A DNA stretch of 64,000 nucleotides from CAYNEO01 sp964396245 (GTDB lineage Bacteria; Zixibacteria; MSB-5A5; GN15; FEB-12), in assembly GCA_964396245.1 (NCBI GenBank), contig CAYNEO010000010.1:17658-81657 (forward strand), read 5' to 3'. The translations under genes and the position numbers were made by a program. This document shows, in pieces, positions 27,605-37,376 of this stretch. Every line of letters begins with the position of its first letter. Position 1 is the stretch's first letter. A model generated the notes under the pieces. That model was not told the origin of the DNA, did not search any database, and was given only the letters and a program-made list of their open reading frames with translations.

Positions 27605-28018
27605 TTGAACGTATCCACGCCAGAATCGTCGAACCTGATTCCATTGCTGATCTACTTCGCCGGTGTCTTTGGAATAGTAGGCATCATGTACGGTCTCGCC
27701 TGGATAACCGGTCAGCGTCATACCGATCACTCTACCAACACGCCGTATGAATCCGGCATACAGACGACCGGTAGTGCCCGGATTAAATTCACGGCCAAAT
27801 TTTATCTCATCGCAATGCTTTTCGTGATTTTCGATCTGGAAGTCGTCTTCCTGTTCGGATGGGCGGTGGCCGCCAAGGAACTCGGGTGGTCAGGATACTG
27901 GGCAATGTTCATCTTCGTTGCCATCGTCGTAGCCGGACTGATCTATGAATGGCGCGTGGGCGCGCTCGACTGGGTAGCTGCAAACCTCAAGGCTTATCAG
28001 CGAAGATCAATAAAATAG
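27605..28018 (+). CDS. nuoA: NADH-quinone oxidoreductase subunit A
   Basis: NuoA is a small membrane subunit at the junction between the peripheral and membrane arms of complex I. The 137-residue protein has three hydrophobic helices and the conserved YESGIQTTGSARIKFTAKFYLIAMLFVIFDLEVVFLF block that forms the quinone-site loop and TM2. The start codon is TTG 27605, supported by GGAG about 9 bases upstream. It is the first gene of the 13-gene operon. Confidence 0.95.
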   Translation: MNVSTPESSNLIPLLIYFAGVFGIVGIMYGLAWITGQRHTDHSTNTPYESGIQTTGSARIKFTAKFYLIAMLFVIFDLEVVFLFGWAVAAKELGWSGYWAMFIFVAIVVAGLIYEWRVGALDWVAANLKAYQRRSIK

Positions 28019-28029
28019 GGACCACCATA

Positions 28030-28662
28030 GTGAATGCCGGTGATACAAAGTCAGAACACGTCAAGAATGTCAACGACGAGTCCTTCGAGAAAGTCATCCG
28101 CCAGAGTGTGGTGCTTGCCAAACTTCAGGACCTCCTCGCCTGGGGCAGGAAGAACTCGATGTGGCCGTTCAATTTTGGGCTCTCGTGCTGTTTCGTGGAG
28201 ATGGCCACCAGTCTGACCAGCCGATTTGACATCGCACGTTTCGGAGCCGAGGTCATCCGCGGTACGCCGCGGGAAGCTGACGTCATGATTACGGCCGGTA
28301 CGTGCTTTCTGAAAATGGCCCCGATCATCCGGCGGCTGTACGATCAGATGATGGAACCCCGTTGGGTAATATCCATGGGCTCCTGTTCGAACTCGGGCGG
28401 CATGTATGACATCTACAGCGTTGTTCAGGGCGTGGACAAGTTCATGCCGATCGACGTGTATGTTCCCGGATGCCCGCCCCGACCGGATGCTTTTGAAGAA
28501 GGACTGCTGCTGTTACGTGAGGCGGTCGGTAAGGAAAAACGGCCGTTGAGTTGGGTCGTTGGCCCCCAGGGTGTAACCCGGGCGGAAAAGATTTCTATGC
28601 GCGACCGCAAACACGAAGAAAGAGTGAAAGCTACAAGTTTGCGAACACCGGATCAGGTTTAG
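28030..28662 (+). CDS. nuoB: NADH-quinone oxidoreductase subunit B
   Basis: NuoB carries the terminal N2 [4Fe-4S] cluster that hands electrons to quinone. The Cys ligands are visible in FGLSCCFVEMATS, SMGSCSNSGGMYD and VYVPGCPPRPDAF. The start is set at GTG 28030, 11 bases after the nuoA stop, giving 210 residues. Longer in-frame extension would run inside nuoA. The N-terminal ~35 residues before the conserved core are somewhat longer than usual. Confidence 0.95.
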   Translation: MNAGDTKSEHVKNVNDESFEKVIRQSVVLAKLQDLLAWGRKNSMWPFNFGLSCCFVEMATSLTSRFDIARFGAEVIRGTPREADVMITAGTCFLKMAPIIRRLYDQMMEPRWVISMGSCSNSGGMYDIYSVVQGVDKFMPIDVYVPGCPPRPDAFEEGLLLLREAVGKEKRPLSWVVGPQGVTRAEKISMRDRKHEERVKATSLRTPDQV

Positions 28663-28708
28663 GGAGCCCGCCAGTCGACTTCCGGCTGGGAGGGCAAGCA
28701 GTATAGAT

Positions 28709-30475
28709 ATGGAAAACAGTTCACAAACAAGCACATCGTCGGATATCACCCAGCAACTGATGCAGAAATTCGGTGATGGTGTGATCACGGCACAGGGGAC
28801 ACAGGATAAGATTCCAACGATCTGGCTACGACCGGAACGGGTGCATGATGTTTGCCGATATCTCACGGAAGAGATCGACCGGCCGTACCGGATGCTGTAT
28901 GATCTCACCGCCATCGACGAACGGGTCCGAAAACTGCGGGAAGGACAGCCGGATAGTGATTTCACCGTCGTTTATCAGTTGCTCTCGTTTGATCGCAACG
29001 AAGATATTCGGCTGAAGGTGCCGCTCGCTGAGTCCTCGGCTTTGGTATCTACGGTGACAGATTTGTGGCCAAACGCCAACTGGTACGAGCGCGAAGTGTG
29101 GGATATGTTCGGTGTCAAATTTGACGGCCACCCGCATCTCACGCGCGTTCTCATGCCGCAGTCCTGGAAGGGACACCCGCTGCGCAAGGATCATCCTGCC
29201 CGCGCCACCGAAATGGGACCTTTTTCGCTCCCCGATGACAGGCTCGACTTCGAGCAGGACCAGCTCGAGTTCCGTCCCGAAGACTGGGGCATGAAACGGG
29301 CGAGTAAAGACACGGAATTCATGTTCCTCAACCTCGGTCCCCAGCATCCCGGTACGCACGGCGTCCTGCGCGTGGTTCTTCAGCTCGACGGTGAGGTGCT
29401 GGTCGACGCTATCCCGGATATCGGCTATCATCACCGCGGCGCCGAGAAGATGGGCGAACGTCAGTCCTGGCACACCTATATCCCATACACCGACCGTGTC
29501 GATTATCTCGGCGGCGTTATGAACAATCTCCCGTACGTCATGGCGGTTGAAAAGCTGGCCGGAATCAAGGTGCCGGAGCGCGCTCAGGTCATCCGGGTCA
29601 TGCTGTCCGAACTGTTCCGGATCAACAGCCACCTCGTTTGGTACGGCACGTTTGCCCAGGATGTCGGGGCACTGTCGCCCGTGTTCTTCATGTTCACGGA
29701 CCGTGAGCACACGTTCAAAATAATCGAAGCGATCTGCGGTGATCGCATGCACCCGAACTGGTTCCGAATCGGAGGTGTCGCTCAGGACCTACCCGACGGC
29801 TGGGACAGGCTGGTCCGCGAATTTCTTGACTATATGCCGGGCCGTCTCAAGGAATATGACAAGATGGTCCTGAAGAACAACATCTTCAGAAAGCGTACGG
29901 TAGGAATCGGCGCCTATGATACCAGGGAGGCGATAGCATGGGGTGTTACCGGTCCCGGACTTCGAGCGACCGGGATGGAATGGGACTTCCGCAAGAAGCG
30001 ACCCTATTCGAGCTACGACCAGTTCGAATTCGATATCCCTACGGGCACACACGGTGATTGCTATGACCGTGGACTCGTGCGCGTCGAAGAAATGCGCCAG
30101 AGCCTGAGGATAATGGAACAATGTCTTAACAATATGCCGTCCGGTCCGTACAAGTCGGACCATCCCCTGACTACGCCCCCGATTAAAGACCACACTATGC
30201 ATGACATTGAAACTTTGATTAATCACTTCCTCAATGTGAGCTGGGGACCGGTTATTCCTCCCGGCGAAGCATTTGCCGAGGTTGAAGCAACCAAGGGAAA
30301 TAACGGCTATTATCTGGTGAGCGACGGTGACGTCCGTTCGTACCGTACGAGGATACGCACTCCTTCGTTTCCGCATATCCAGATGGTGCCGTATATCAGT
30401 CGGGGACACACGGTGGCCGATTTGCTGGCGATATTGGGAAGTATCGATTTTGTGCTCGCCGACGTAGACCGTTGA
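28709..30475 (+). CDS. nuoCD: Fused NADH-quinone oxidoreductase subunits C/D
   Basis: This 588-residue fusion joins the NuoC (30 kDa) and NuoD (49 kDa) subunits. Residues ~1-195 are NuoC-like (YRMLYDLTAIDER, WYEREVWDMFGVKFDGHPHLTRVLM). Residues ~200-588 are NuoD-like (NLGPQHPGTHGVLRVVLQLDGE, DIGYHHRGAEKMGE) and line the quinone-binding cavity with NuoB. The NuoD His and Tyr region TYIPYTDRVDYLGG is intact. The fusion as in Escherichia coli occurs in several phyla. The protein ends in DFVLADVDR, a typical NuoD C-terminus. Confidence 0.96.
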   Translation: MENSSQTSTSSDITQQLMQKFGDGVITAQGTQDKIPTIWLRPERVHDVCRYLTEEIDRPYRMLYDLTAIDERVRKLREGQPDSDFTVVYQLLSFDRNEDIRLKVPLAESSALVSTVTDLWPNANWYEREVWDMFGVKFDGHPHLTRVLMPQSWKGHPLRKDHPARATEMGPFSLPDDRLDFEQDQLEFRPEDWGMKRASKDTEFMFLNLGPQHPGTHGVLRVVLQLDGEVLVDAIPDIGYHHRGAEKMGERQSWHTYIPYTDRVDYLGGVMNNLPYVMAVEKLAGIKVPERAQVIRVMLSELFRINSHLVWYGTFAQDVGALSPVFFMFTDREHTFKIIEAICGDRMHPNWFRIGGVAQDLPDGWDRLVREFLDYMPGRLKEYDKMVLKNNIFRKRTVGIGAYDTREAIAWGVTGPGLRATGMEWDFRKKRPYSSYDQFEFDIPTGTHGDCYDRGLVRVEEMRQSLRIMEQCLNNMPSGPYKSDHPLTTPPIKDHTMHDIETLINHFLNVSWGPVIPPGEAFAEVEATKGNNGYYLVSDGDVRSYRTRIRTPSFPHIQMVPYISRGHTVADLLAILGSIDFVLADVDR

Positions 30476-30500
30476 GAGTCGACGACTGAAAAGTAAGACT

Positions 30501-30968
30501 ATGTTGAGTCCGGAAGAAAAGAAAGAAATCGATGTGGAACTGAAGACCGTTCCCATCAAGCAGGGAGCGAGCGTTGAGGCGCTGAAGATCGTGCAGCGGC
30601 ATCGCGGCGGATGGATCTCGGATGAGGCCCTGCATGATGTCGCTGAGTATCTCGATATGTCAACCGCTGAACTCGAGGGCGTCGCGACTTTCTACAGTCT
30701 GATCTTCCGCAAGCCCGTCGGTCGGCACATCATTCTCATCTGCGACGGTATGGCCTGCTTCGTGATGGGCTTCAGGACCCTCCGCGAGCACATCATTGAT
30801 AAGCTCGGCATCGACTACGGGCAGACTACCCCCGACGGCAGGTTCACTTTCCTGCCGACACCCTGCATAGGCATCTGCCATTACGCACCGGCGATGATTA
30901 TCGATGAAGACACGCACTTAAACCTGACGCCGGAAAAGATTGACCGAATTCTCGAGCAGTACGAGTGA
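30501..30968 (+). CDS. nuoE: NADH-quinone oxidoreductase subunit E
   Basis: NuoE (24 kDa-type) carries the off-path N1a [2Fe-2S] cluster in the NADH-oxidising module. The four ligands appear as CDGMAC (C-x4-C) and CIGIC (C-x3-C) within a thioredoxin-like domain after an N-terminal helical part. The length is 155 residues, typical for the family. Its stop codon overlaps the GTG of nuoF. Confidence 0.95.
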   Translation: MLSPEEKKEIDVELKTVPIKQGASVEALKIVQRHRGGWISDEALHDVAEYLDMSTAELEGVATFYSLIFRKPVGRHIILICDGMACFVMGFRTLREHIIDKLGIDYGQTTPDGRFTFLPTPCIGICHYAPAMIIDEDTHLNLTPEKIDRILEQYE

Positions 30969-32257
30969 GAATAACTGAGATGGAACGACCGCTGACAGAA
31001 CATATCCGGCCGCGTGATGAAGAGCCGATGACCCTCAAGGAGTACGAGAAGGTCGGCGGCTATCAAGCGGTCCGCAAAGCGCTTAAAATGTCGTCGAAAG
31101 ACGTGCAGCAGGAGGTCAAGAAGGCGAACCTGCGCGGGCGCGGCGGGGCGGGATTCAACACCGGCATGAAGTGGTCTTTCGTTCCGCTCGATGATGAAAC
31201 CACCAAGCCGCACTATCTCTGCTGCAATGCCGACGAAATGGAACCGGGCTCGTTCAAGGACCGGGTGCTCATGGAGGGCAACCCGCATCTTCTGATTGAA
31301 GGGCTGATATGCGGTGCCTGGGCAATACAGGCAAGCGCGGTTTATATCTTTCTCAGATGGGCATACAAGCGCTCCGACCGACGGCTCAGGAAGGCTATTG
31401 CCGAGGCATACGATGCCGGTTACCTGGGAAAGAATATCCTCGGGTCAGGATTTGACCTTGATATATTCATGCACAACAGCGCCGGAAGATATATTTGCGG
31501 CGAAGAAACAGGATTGCTGAACGCCACGGAAGGCGTCCGACCTACTGCCCGATCAAAACCGCCGTACCCGCCGGTCAGCGGCCTCTTCGGACGTCCCACC
31601 GTCGTGAACAATGTCGAGACCTGGTGCAATGTGCCCTACATCGTTAATCACGGTCCCGAGGCATACCAGAAACTGTCACTGTCCAGTGATGGCGGAACAA
31701 AGATTTACGGCGCTGCCGGCCGGGTAAAAAAACCGGGGTGGTGGGAGCTTCCGATGGGAACGCCGATTCGAGAAATAATCGAGAAACATGCCGGCGGCAT
31801 GCAGGACGGCTACGAACTCATTTCGATTATCCCGGGCGGAGCCTCGACCGAATTTATCCTGGAAAAGGATCTCGACGTGCCCATGGATTTCGACTCTCTG
31901 AGCAAGGTCGGCAGTCGCATGGGTACGGCGACGATGCTCATTGTCGATCAGACGGTGTGCCCGGTTGCCTTGATTGCCTCTCTTGAAAAGTTCTTCGCAC
32001 AGGAGTCCTGCGGTTGGTGCACGCCGTGCCGCGAAGGTCTGCCCTGGACGGCCAGGCTGTTGTATGCGATCGAGGCAGGAAAAGGGCGGATGGAGGACCT
32101 CGATCAATTGAATAAACTGTGTGACATGATGGATACGGGACACACGGTTTGCGCCCTCGCTCCCGGCGCGGTGGAGCCGCTTCGAAGCGGACTGAAACTG
32201 TTTAGAGACGTATTTGAAAGACACATAAGAGAACAACGTTGCCCCTGGGGTAAATAA
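30965..32257 (+). CDS. nuoF: NADH-quinone oxidoreductase subunit F
   Basis: NuoF binds FMN and NADH and holds the N3 [4Fe-4S] cluster. The Gly-rich FMN/NADH sites are LRGRGGAGFNTGMKW and GAGRVKKPGWWELP-like sequence. Cluster Cys residues are in ESCGWCTPCREG plus a later CALAPGA. I place the start at GTG 30965 (GTGA overlap with nuoE); ATG 30980 is the alternative and would shorten the protein by five residues. The length is 430 residues. Confidence 0.95.
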   Translation: MRITEMERPLTEHIRPRDEEPMTLKEYEKVGGYQAVRKALKMSSKDVQQEVKKANLRGRGGAGFNTGMKWSFVPLDDETTKPHYLCCNADEMEPGSFKDRVLMEGNPHLLIEGLICGAWAIQASAVYIFLRWAYKRSDRRLRKAIAEAYDAGYLGKNILGSGFDLDIFMHNSAGRYICGEETGLLNATEGVRPTARSKPPYPPVSGLFGRPTVVNNVETWCNVPYIVNHGPEAYQKLSLSSDGGTKIYGAAGRVKKPGWWELPMGTPIREIIEKHAGGMQDGYELISIIPGGASTEFILEKDLDVPMDFDSLSKVGSRMGTATMLIVDQTVCPVALIASLEKFFAQESCGWCTPCREGLPWTARLLYAIEAGKGRMEDLDQLNKLCDMMDTGHTVCALAPGAVEPLRSGLKLFRDVFERHIREQRCPWGK

Positions 32258-32259
32258 GC

Positions 32260-34980
32260 ATGCCGACGGTTTACATTGATGGAACGGCCCACGAAGTAGA
32301 GAAGGGCAGGAACATGCTCGATGTGGCTCTGTCACTCGGGTATGATCTGCCGTATTTCTGCTGGCATCCGGCCATGGATTCCATCGGCGCCTGCCGGCAG
32401 TGCGCGGTTATCCAGTACAAGGACGAGAAAGACACCAAGGGCAAGATCCAGATGGCATGTATGCTGGCCGCGGACGACGGTGTGCGAATATCTATCAATG
32501 CCAGGGAAGCGCGCGAATTCCGCGCCCAGGTAATTGAGTGGCTCATGGTGAATCACCCGCATGACTGTCCGATATGCGACGAGGGCGGCGAGTGCCACCT
32601 CCAGGATATGACCGTCATGACCGGCCACAACTATCGAAAATACCGTTTCAAGAAACGAACCCATAGAAACCAGGACCTCGGACCGTTTATCAATCATGAG
32701 ATGAACCGGTGCATCGTATGTTACCGCTGCACGCGGTTCTATCATGATTTTGCGGGCGGAAGGGATTTCAATGTCCACGGTGCCCACGACCATGCATACT
32801 TCGGTCGATACGAAGACGGCATTCTCGAAAGCGAATTCAGCGGTAATCTCGTGGAAGTATGCCCGACCGGTGTTTTTACGGACAAGACGCTTAAGCAGCA
32901 TTATGCAAGAAAGTGGGACCTGCAGTCAGGACCATCGGTCTGCCAGCACTGCGGCCTGGGATGCAACACGCTTGCCGGCAGCCGGTATGACAAAATCGTG
33001 CGAACCCTGAACCGCTACAACCGCCAGGTCAACGGATACTTCATATGTGATCGCGGTCGTTTCGGATACGAATTTGTCAACAGTGAGAAGCGAATACTCG
33101 GGCCGACTCGACGGCCCAATAAGAATGGGGAAGTGGAAAAAGCTGAAGTTGAACAAACGGTCTCGGACATAGCAAAGCTCCTGAGCCAGAAAGAAAAAGT
33201 TGTCGGCATTGGTTCTCCCAGGGCGAGTCTGGAATCCAACTTTGCCCTCCGCACACTTGTCGGTCCGGATAATTTCTATTCCGGGACGGTTGCTCATGAC
33301 AGTAACCTGGTTAAGCGGGTAGTGGAAATTCTCCGTAACGGACCGGCAAGATCGGCGTCGCTGCACGACGTGGAGAAGTCCGATGCTGTTTTGGTGTTGG
33401 GTGAAGATCTGACTAACACCGCGCCGATGCTCGACCTCGCTATACGACAGGCAACACGCAACGAGCCTAACAAACGTGCCGTTCAGCACGGTGTGCCAGC
33501 CTTTTACGATGCTGCGTTGCGCGACTTCATGCAGAAGAAGCGGGGACCGCTATACGTGGCAACACCGGTGTATACCAAGCTCGACGAAATCGCCACGAGC
33601 ACATACAGGGCGACGGCCGAAGATATTGCCCGACTCGGATATGCTGTGGCGCACGCCATTGATCCGTCGTCGCCGGACGTTGACGGTATTCCAGACGACG
33701 TGAAGCGACTCGCCGAAGAAATCGCCGGGAAACTAAAAGGTGCTGAGAATCCGGTAGTCATATCCGGAACCAGCATGCGAAGCGATCAGATTCTCCAGGC
33801 AGCGGCCAACGTGGCATGGGCACTCGCCGCTCAGGACAGACCGGCCAATATCTGCTACACCGTGCCGGAGTGCAACAGTGTCGGGATATCACTGTTTGGG
33901 GGTCATGAATTGGAGAAAGCTTTCGACAAACTGACATCCGGCCAGGCGGACACCGTGGTGATTCTGGAAAACGATCTATATCGCCGGGCTGGAAGCGCGG
34001 CGGTCGACAAATTCCTGCAAGCCGCTAAGACTGTTATTGTCATTGACCATCTGCAAAATCAGACCACGTCGAAGGCAGATTACGTATTGCCGGCCGCGAC
34101 TTTCGCCGAGGGCGACGGCACCATCGTTAGCAACGAGGGTCGCGTGCAGCGATACTTCCAGGCGATTAGCCCCGATCCGGTTATCAAGGAATCCTGGCGC
34201 TGGATTCGTGATTTGATGTTGAAAAACGACGCCTCGAAGACAATCGGCTGGAACACACTCGATGAAATCTATACTGCCGTATTCACAAGTATTCCATCGC
34301 TTGCCGAGGGGCAGAAGATCGTTCCCGACGCGTCGTTCAGGATAGCCGGGCTCAAGATTGCCCGCTCACCGGCGCGCTACAGCGGACGAACGGCAATGAA
34401 CGCGAACAAGGACGTGAATGAGCCAAAGCCGCCCGACGATCCGGATTCGCCATTGAGCTTTTCCATGGAAGGATATCAGGGCGTGCCGCCGGGCGGGCTG
34501 ATTCCGTTCTTCTGGTCTCCGGGATGGAATTCGGTGCAGGCAACCGCCAAGTACCAATCCGAGGTCGGCGGTCCGTTGCGCGGCGGCGACCCCGGCTACC
34601 GGCTGATTGAGCCGAAGAAGGACGGGAAGCCGGATTTCTTCTCGGACATCCCAAAAGCCTTCTCGCCAAAGTCCGACCAACTGCTGGCTGTTCCCGTCTA
34701 TCACATCTACGGCAGCGAAGAACTAAGTGCGCAGGGTAAGGCAGTGGGGACGTTGGTCCCTTCGGCCTATGTCGGCCTCAGCCCGGAGACGCTGGCGCAA
34801 CTGAAAGTCGAACCCGGGACAGACCTGAGTGTCACCGTCGGAGGGAGGCAATACCGTCTGCCATGCAAAGTTGTCGCCGGATTGCCGGAAGGTACGGCAG
34901 GATTGCCGCATGGACTGCCCGATTTGACGGGATTAGCGTTGCCGGTTTGGATTCGTGTGGAGTCAGGAGGTCAATCGTGA
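32260..34980 (+). CDS. nuoG: NADH-quinone oxidoreductase subunit G
   Basis: NuoG (75 kDa-type) holds the chain of Fe-S clusters N1b, N4, N5 and the extra N7. The N-terminal 2Fe-2S ferredoxin Cys residues are in YFCWHPAMDSIGACRQC, and the N5 His/Cys set is in HPHDCPICDEGGECHLQD. CIVCYRCTRF follows, and the N7 motif CQHCGLGC is present, as in the long NuoG of Escherichia coli. The remaining ~650 residues are a molybdopterin-oxidoreductase-like domain. The total of 906 residues fits. The start is ATG 32260, two bases after the nuoF stop. Confidence 0.95.
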   Translation: MPTVYIDGTAHEVEKGRNMLDVALSLGYDLPYFCWHPAMDSIGACRQCAVIQYKDEKDTKGKIQMACMLAADDGVRISINAREAREFRAQVIEWLMVNHPHDCPICDEGGECHLQDMTVMTGHNYRKYRFKKRTHRNQDLGPFINHEMNRCIVCYRCTRFYHDFAGGRDFNVHGAHDHAYFGRYEDGILESEFSGNLVEVCPTGVFTDKTLKQHYARKWDLQSGPSVCQHCGLGCNTLAGSRYDKIVRTLNRYNRQVNGYFICDRGRFGYEFVNSEKRILGPTRRPNKNGEVEKAEVEQTVSDIAKLLSQKEKVVGIGSPRASLESNFALRTLVGPDNFYSGTVAHDSNLVKRVVEILRNGPARSASLHDVEKSDAVLVLGEDLTNTAPMLDLAIRQATRNEPNKRAVQHGVPAFYDAALRDFMQKKRGPLYVATPVYTKLDEIATSTYRATAEDIARLGYAVAHAIDPSSPDVDGIPDDVKRLAEEIAGKLKGAENPVVISGTSMRSDQILQAAANVAWALAAQDRPANICYTVPECNSVGISLFGGHELEKAFDKLTSGQADTVVILENDLYRRAGSAAVDKFLQAAKTVIVIDHLQNQTTSKADYVLPAATFAEGDGTIVSNEGRVQRYFQAISPDPVIKESWRWIRDLMLKNDASKTIGWNTLDEIYTAVFTSIPSLAEGQKIVPDASFRIAGLKIARSPARYSGRTAMNANKDVNEPKPPDDPDSPLSFSMEGYQGVPPGGLIPFFWSPGWNSVQATAKYQSEVGGPLRGGDPGYRLIEPKKDGKPDFFSDIPKAFSPKSDQLLAVPVYHIYGSEELSAQGKAVGTLVPSAYVGLSPETLAQLKVEPGTDLSVTVGGRQYRLPCKVVAGLPEGTAGLPHGLPDLTGLALPVWIRVESGGQS

Positions 34981-35924
34981 TTATTGTAGCCTCCCTGATA
35001 GCCATTGGTGTGCTGGTCGGCATATTTATCGTGGCCCCCGGGTTGATCTGGCTTGAACGCCGACTCCTCGGGCTCTGGCAGGACCGGTATGGACCGAACC
35101 GGGTCGGCCCGTTTGGAATCCTTCAGGTAGTGGCCGACATGATCAAGATCTTCACCAAGGAAGACTGGATTCCGCCATTCTCCGACAAGCCGGTGTTTTT
35201 CATCGCCCCGGGTATTGTCATGGTAACGGTCCTGTTTTCGTTCGCTATCGTGCCGGTGGCCCCGGGGATAGGCGTGATAAATCTTAATATTGGACTACTG
35301 TACTTCCTCGCCATGTCATCGTTGGGGGCATACAGCGTAGTCCTGGGTGGCTGGTCGTCCAACAACAAATATTCGCTGCTCGGCGGACTGCGCGCAGCGT
35401 CGCAGATGATCAGCTACGAAGTTTTCATGGGGTTGTCATTGATGGGTGTTGTGGTTCAGACCGGTTCCTTCAGTATGTGGGAAATAGTCGAAGCACAAAA
35501 TCACATATGGAATATCGTTCCCCAGTTCCTCGGGTTTGTCGTGTTCATGATCGCCGGTATCGCCGAGGCACACCGGCTCCCGTTCGATATTCCCGAGGCC
35601 GAGAGCGAGCTGGTAGCGGGGTATCACTCCGAGTACTCGGGCATGAAATTCGGAATGTTTTTTGTGGGCGAGTATGTCGGCATCACACTGATATCCGCCT
35701 TGATAACGACGCTCTTTCTCGGCGGGTGGCGCGGACCGTGGTTGCCCGGCATCGTCTGGTTCCTGATCAAGATGTTCGCGTTCATTTTCTTCTTCATTCT
35801 GCTGCGAGCCGGACTCCCGCGCCCGAGGTTCGATCAACTGATGACGTGGGGATGGAAGATAATGCTGCCGTTAACGTTGCTCAACCTGTTGGTGACCGGC
35901 GCCATCGTGTTGTGGGCACAATAA
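34977..35924 (+). CDS. nuoH: NADH-quinone oxidoreductase subunit H
   Basis: NuoH is the membrane subunit forming the quinone access chamber, with about eight helices. Recognisable blocks are WLERRLLGLWQDRYGPNRVGP, AEAHRLPFDIPEAESELVAG and the C-terminal LRAGLPRPRFDQLMTWGWK. The start is GTG 34977 overlapping the nuoG stop (GTGA), with AGGAGGT 5 bases upstream. A longer frame from 34863 lies inside nuoG and is rejected. The length is 315 residues. Confidence 0.95.
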   Translation: MIIVASLIAIGVLVGIFIVAPGLIWLERRLLGLWQDRYGPNRVGPFGILQVVADMIKIFTKEDWIPPFSDKPVFFIAPGIVMVTVLFSFAIVPVAPGIGVINLNIGLLYFLAMSSLGAYSVVLGGWSSNNKYSLLGGLRAASQMISYEVFMGLSLMGVVVQTGSFSMWEIVEAQNHIWNIVPQFLGFVVFMIAGIAEAHRLPFDIPEAESELVAGYHSEYSGMKFGMFFVGEYVGITLISALITTLFLGGWRGPWLPGIVWFLIKMFAFIFFFILLRAGLPRPRFDQLMTWGWKIMLPLTLLNLLVTGAIVLWAQ

Positions 35925-35946
35925 GGACTTATGAACGGAAGAAGAT

Positions 35947-36489
35947 ATGTTTAGCAGTTTACGGACACTCTGGATAGTCTTCAAGCACATGCTTCACCGA
36001 CGGGAAACTATTCAATATCCCGACGAGAAGCCGTATCTTGCTCCGCGATATCGTGGCCGGATTATCCTGTCGCGCGACCCCGATGGCGAGGAGCGGTGTG
36101 TCGCCTGCTATCTTTGCGCTGTAGCGTGTCCTGTTGACTGCATCGCATTGCAGGCGACCGAGGATGACTACGGACGCCGGTACCCGAAGTTTTTCCGTAT
36201 CAATTTCTCGCGCTGTATCTTCTGTGGCCTGTGTGAGGAGGCATGTCCGACATACGCCATCCAATTGACGCCCGATTTCGAAATGAGCGAATACAATCGG
36301 CAGAATATGGTGTACGAGAAGGAGCACCTGACAATATCCGGCGTCGGAAAGTATCCCGGCTACAATTTCTATCGCGTCGCCGGTCTGAAAATCAAGGGCA
36401 AGGACAAAGGGGAGGCCGAGAATGAATCCCCGCCCGTTGACCTGCGGACCCTGTTGCCGGGTTATGGCTTCGATATGATCGAGGAATAG
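35947..36489 (+). CDS. nuoI: NADH-quinone oxidoreductase subunit I
   Basis: NuoI is the two-cluster ferredoxin subunit (N6a, N6b) that connects NuoG to NuoB. Both [4Fe-4S] motifs are intact: CVACYLCAVACP and CIFCGLCEEACP. The 180-residue protein has the usual amphipathic N-terminus that lies along the membrane. Its C-terminal tail after the second cluster is charged and variable. Confidence 0.95.
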   Translation: MFSSLRTLWIVFKHMLHRRETIQYPDEKPYLAPRYRGRIILSRDPDGEERCVACYLCAVACPVDCIALQATEDDYGRRYPKFFRINFSRCIFCGLCEEACPTYAIQLTPDFEMSEYNRQNMVYEKEHLTISGVGKYPGYNFYRVAGLKIKGKDKGEAENESPPVDLRTLLPGYGFDMIEE

Positions 36490-36491
36490 TC

Positions 36492-37055
36492 ATGACTATT
36501 GCTTTTTACATAGCGGCGGGCATCGCCGTAATATCCACCGTTCTCGTAATCACGCGTTACAATGCGATCCACGCTTTGCTGTACTTGATCGTGTCACTGT
36601 TCGCCGTCGCCATTGTCTTCTTCACCCTTGGCGCTCCGTTTGTTGCCGCGCTCGAGGTGATCATCTACGCCGGCGCCATCATGGTGCTGTTCGTGTTCGT
36701 GATGATGATGCTGAATCTCGGCGAGCGAGCGGCACAGCAGGAGCGCAAGTGGCTCAAACCGGGCATGTTTATCGGACCGGCAATCCTTACGGCCGTCCTG
36801 CTCGGCGAATTCATTTATATGATCGTGCTTGAAAAGTCGGTCTCGACCGGCACGCAGATGGTCGGTCCCAAGGCGGTGGGCATGGCGCTGTATTCCCGCT
36901 ACCTGCTCGGCGTTGAATTGTCAGCCATGCTGTTGCTGACCGGCCTGGTGGGCGCTTACCACCTGGGGCATGAGGACGAGAGTAGCCTGGCCGGTGTGGG
37001 ACTTGATGATGAACACAAAGAGTTAACCGCGACCGAATCGACGGAAAACGAGTGA
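36492..37055 (+). CDS. nuoJ: NADH-quinone oxidoreductase subunit J
   Basis: NuoJ is a five-helix membrane subunit. The conserved third-helix region VAALEVIIYAGAIMVLFVFVMMMLN is intact, including the pi-bulge Tyr-Ala-Gly-Ala segment. The length is 187 residues, with a charged C-terminal tail (DDEHKELTATESTENE). It starts at ATG 36492, two bases after nuoI. Confidence 0.94.
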   Translation: MTIAFYIAAGIAVISTVLVITRYNAIHALLYLIVSLFAVAIVFFTLGAPFVAALEVIIYAGAIMVLFVFVMMMLNLGERAAQQERKWLKPGMFIGPAILTAVLLGEFIYMIVLEKSVSTGTQMVGPKAVGMALYSRYLLGVELSAMLLLTGLVGAYHLGHEDESSLAGVGLDDEHKELTATESTENE

Positions 37056-37064
37056 GGCCTGATT

Positions 37065-37373
37065 ATGGCTGCTGTACCAATGGAAGCTGGACTGTTATTA
37101 GCCGCGGTGCTGTTCGTACTCGGGCTGGTGAGCTTGCTGGTACGCCGCAACATTATCTTCATGCTCCTGAGTATTGAGATCATGCTCAATGCCGCAGGGT
37201 TGGCGTTCATAGTGGCCGGCGCACGATGGGTCCAGACCGGCGGACAGGTGATGTTCATGTTTATTCTGGCCATGGCCGCCGCCGAAGTCGCTGTTGGTCT
37301 GGCCCTGGTTCTCCAGATGTTCCGGAAGTTCCGGACGCTCGACGTTAACGTGGCAAGCAGGATGAGAGGGTAA
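37065..37373 (+). CDS. nuoK: NADH-quinone oxidoreductase subunit K
   Basis: NuoK is a small three-helix proton-channel subunit of 102 residues. The functional Glu residues lie in LLSIEIMLNAAGLAFI and in the third helix FILAMAAAEVAVGLALV. The start is ATG 37065. It is followed three bases later by nuoL. Confidence 0.95.
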   Translation: MAAVPMEAGLLLAAVLFVLGLVSLLVRRNIIFMLLSIEIMLNAAGLAFIVAGARWVQTGGQVMFMFILAMAAAEVAVGLALVLQMFRKFRTLDVNVASRMRG

Positions 37374-37376
37374 GGG

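Noticed and set aside
35477..35977. A plus-strand frame inside nuoH
   Set aside because: It is an out-of-frame shadow of nuoH with Arg-rich, featureless translation.
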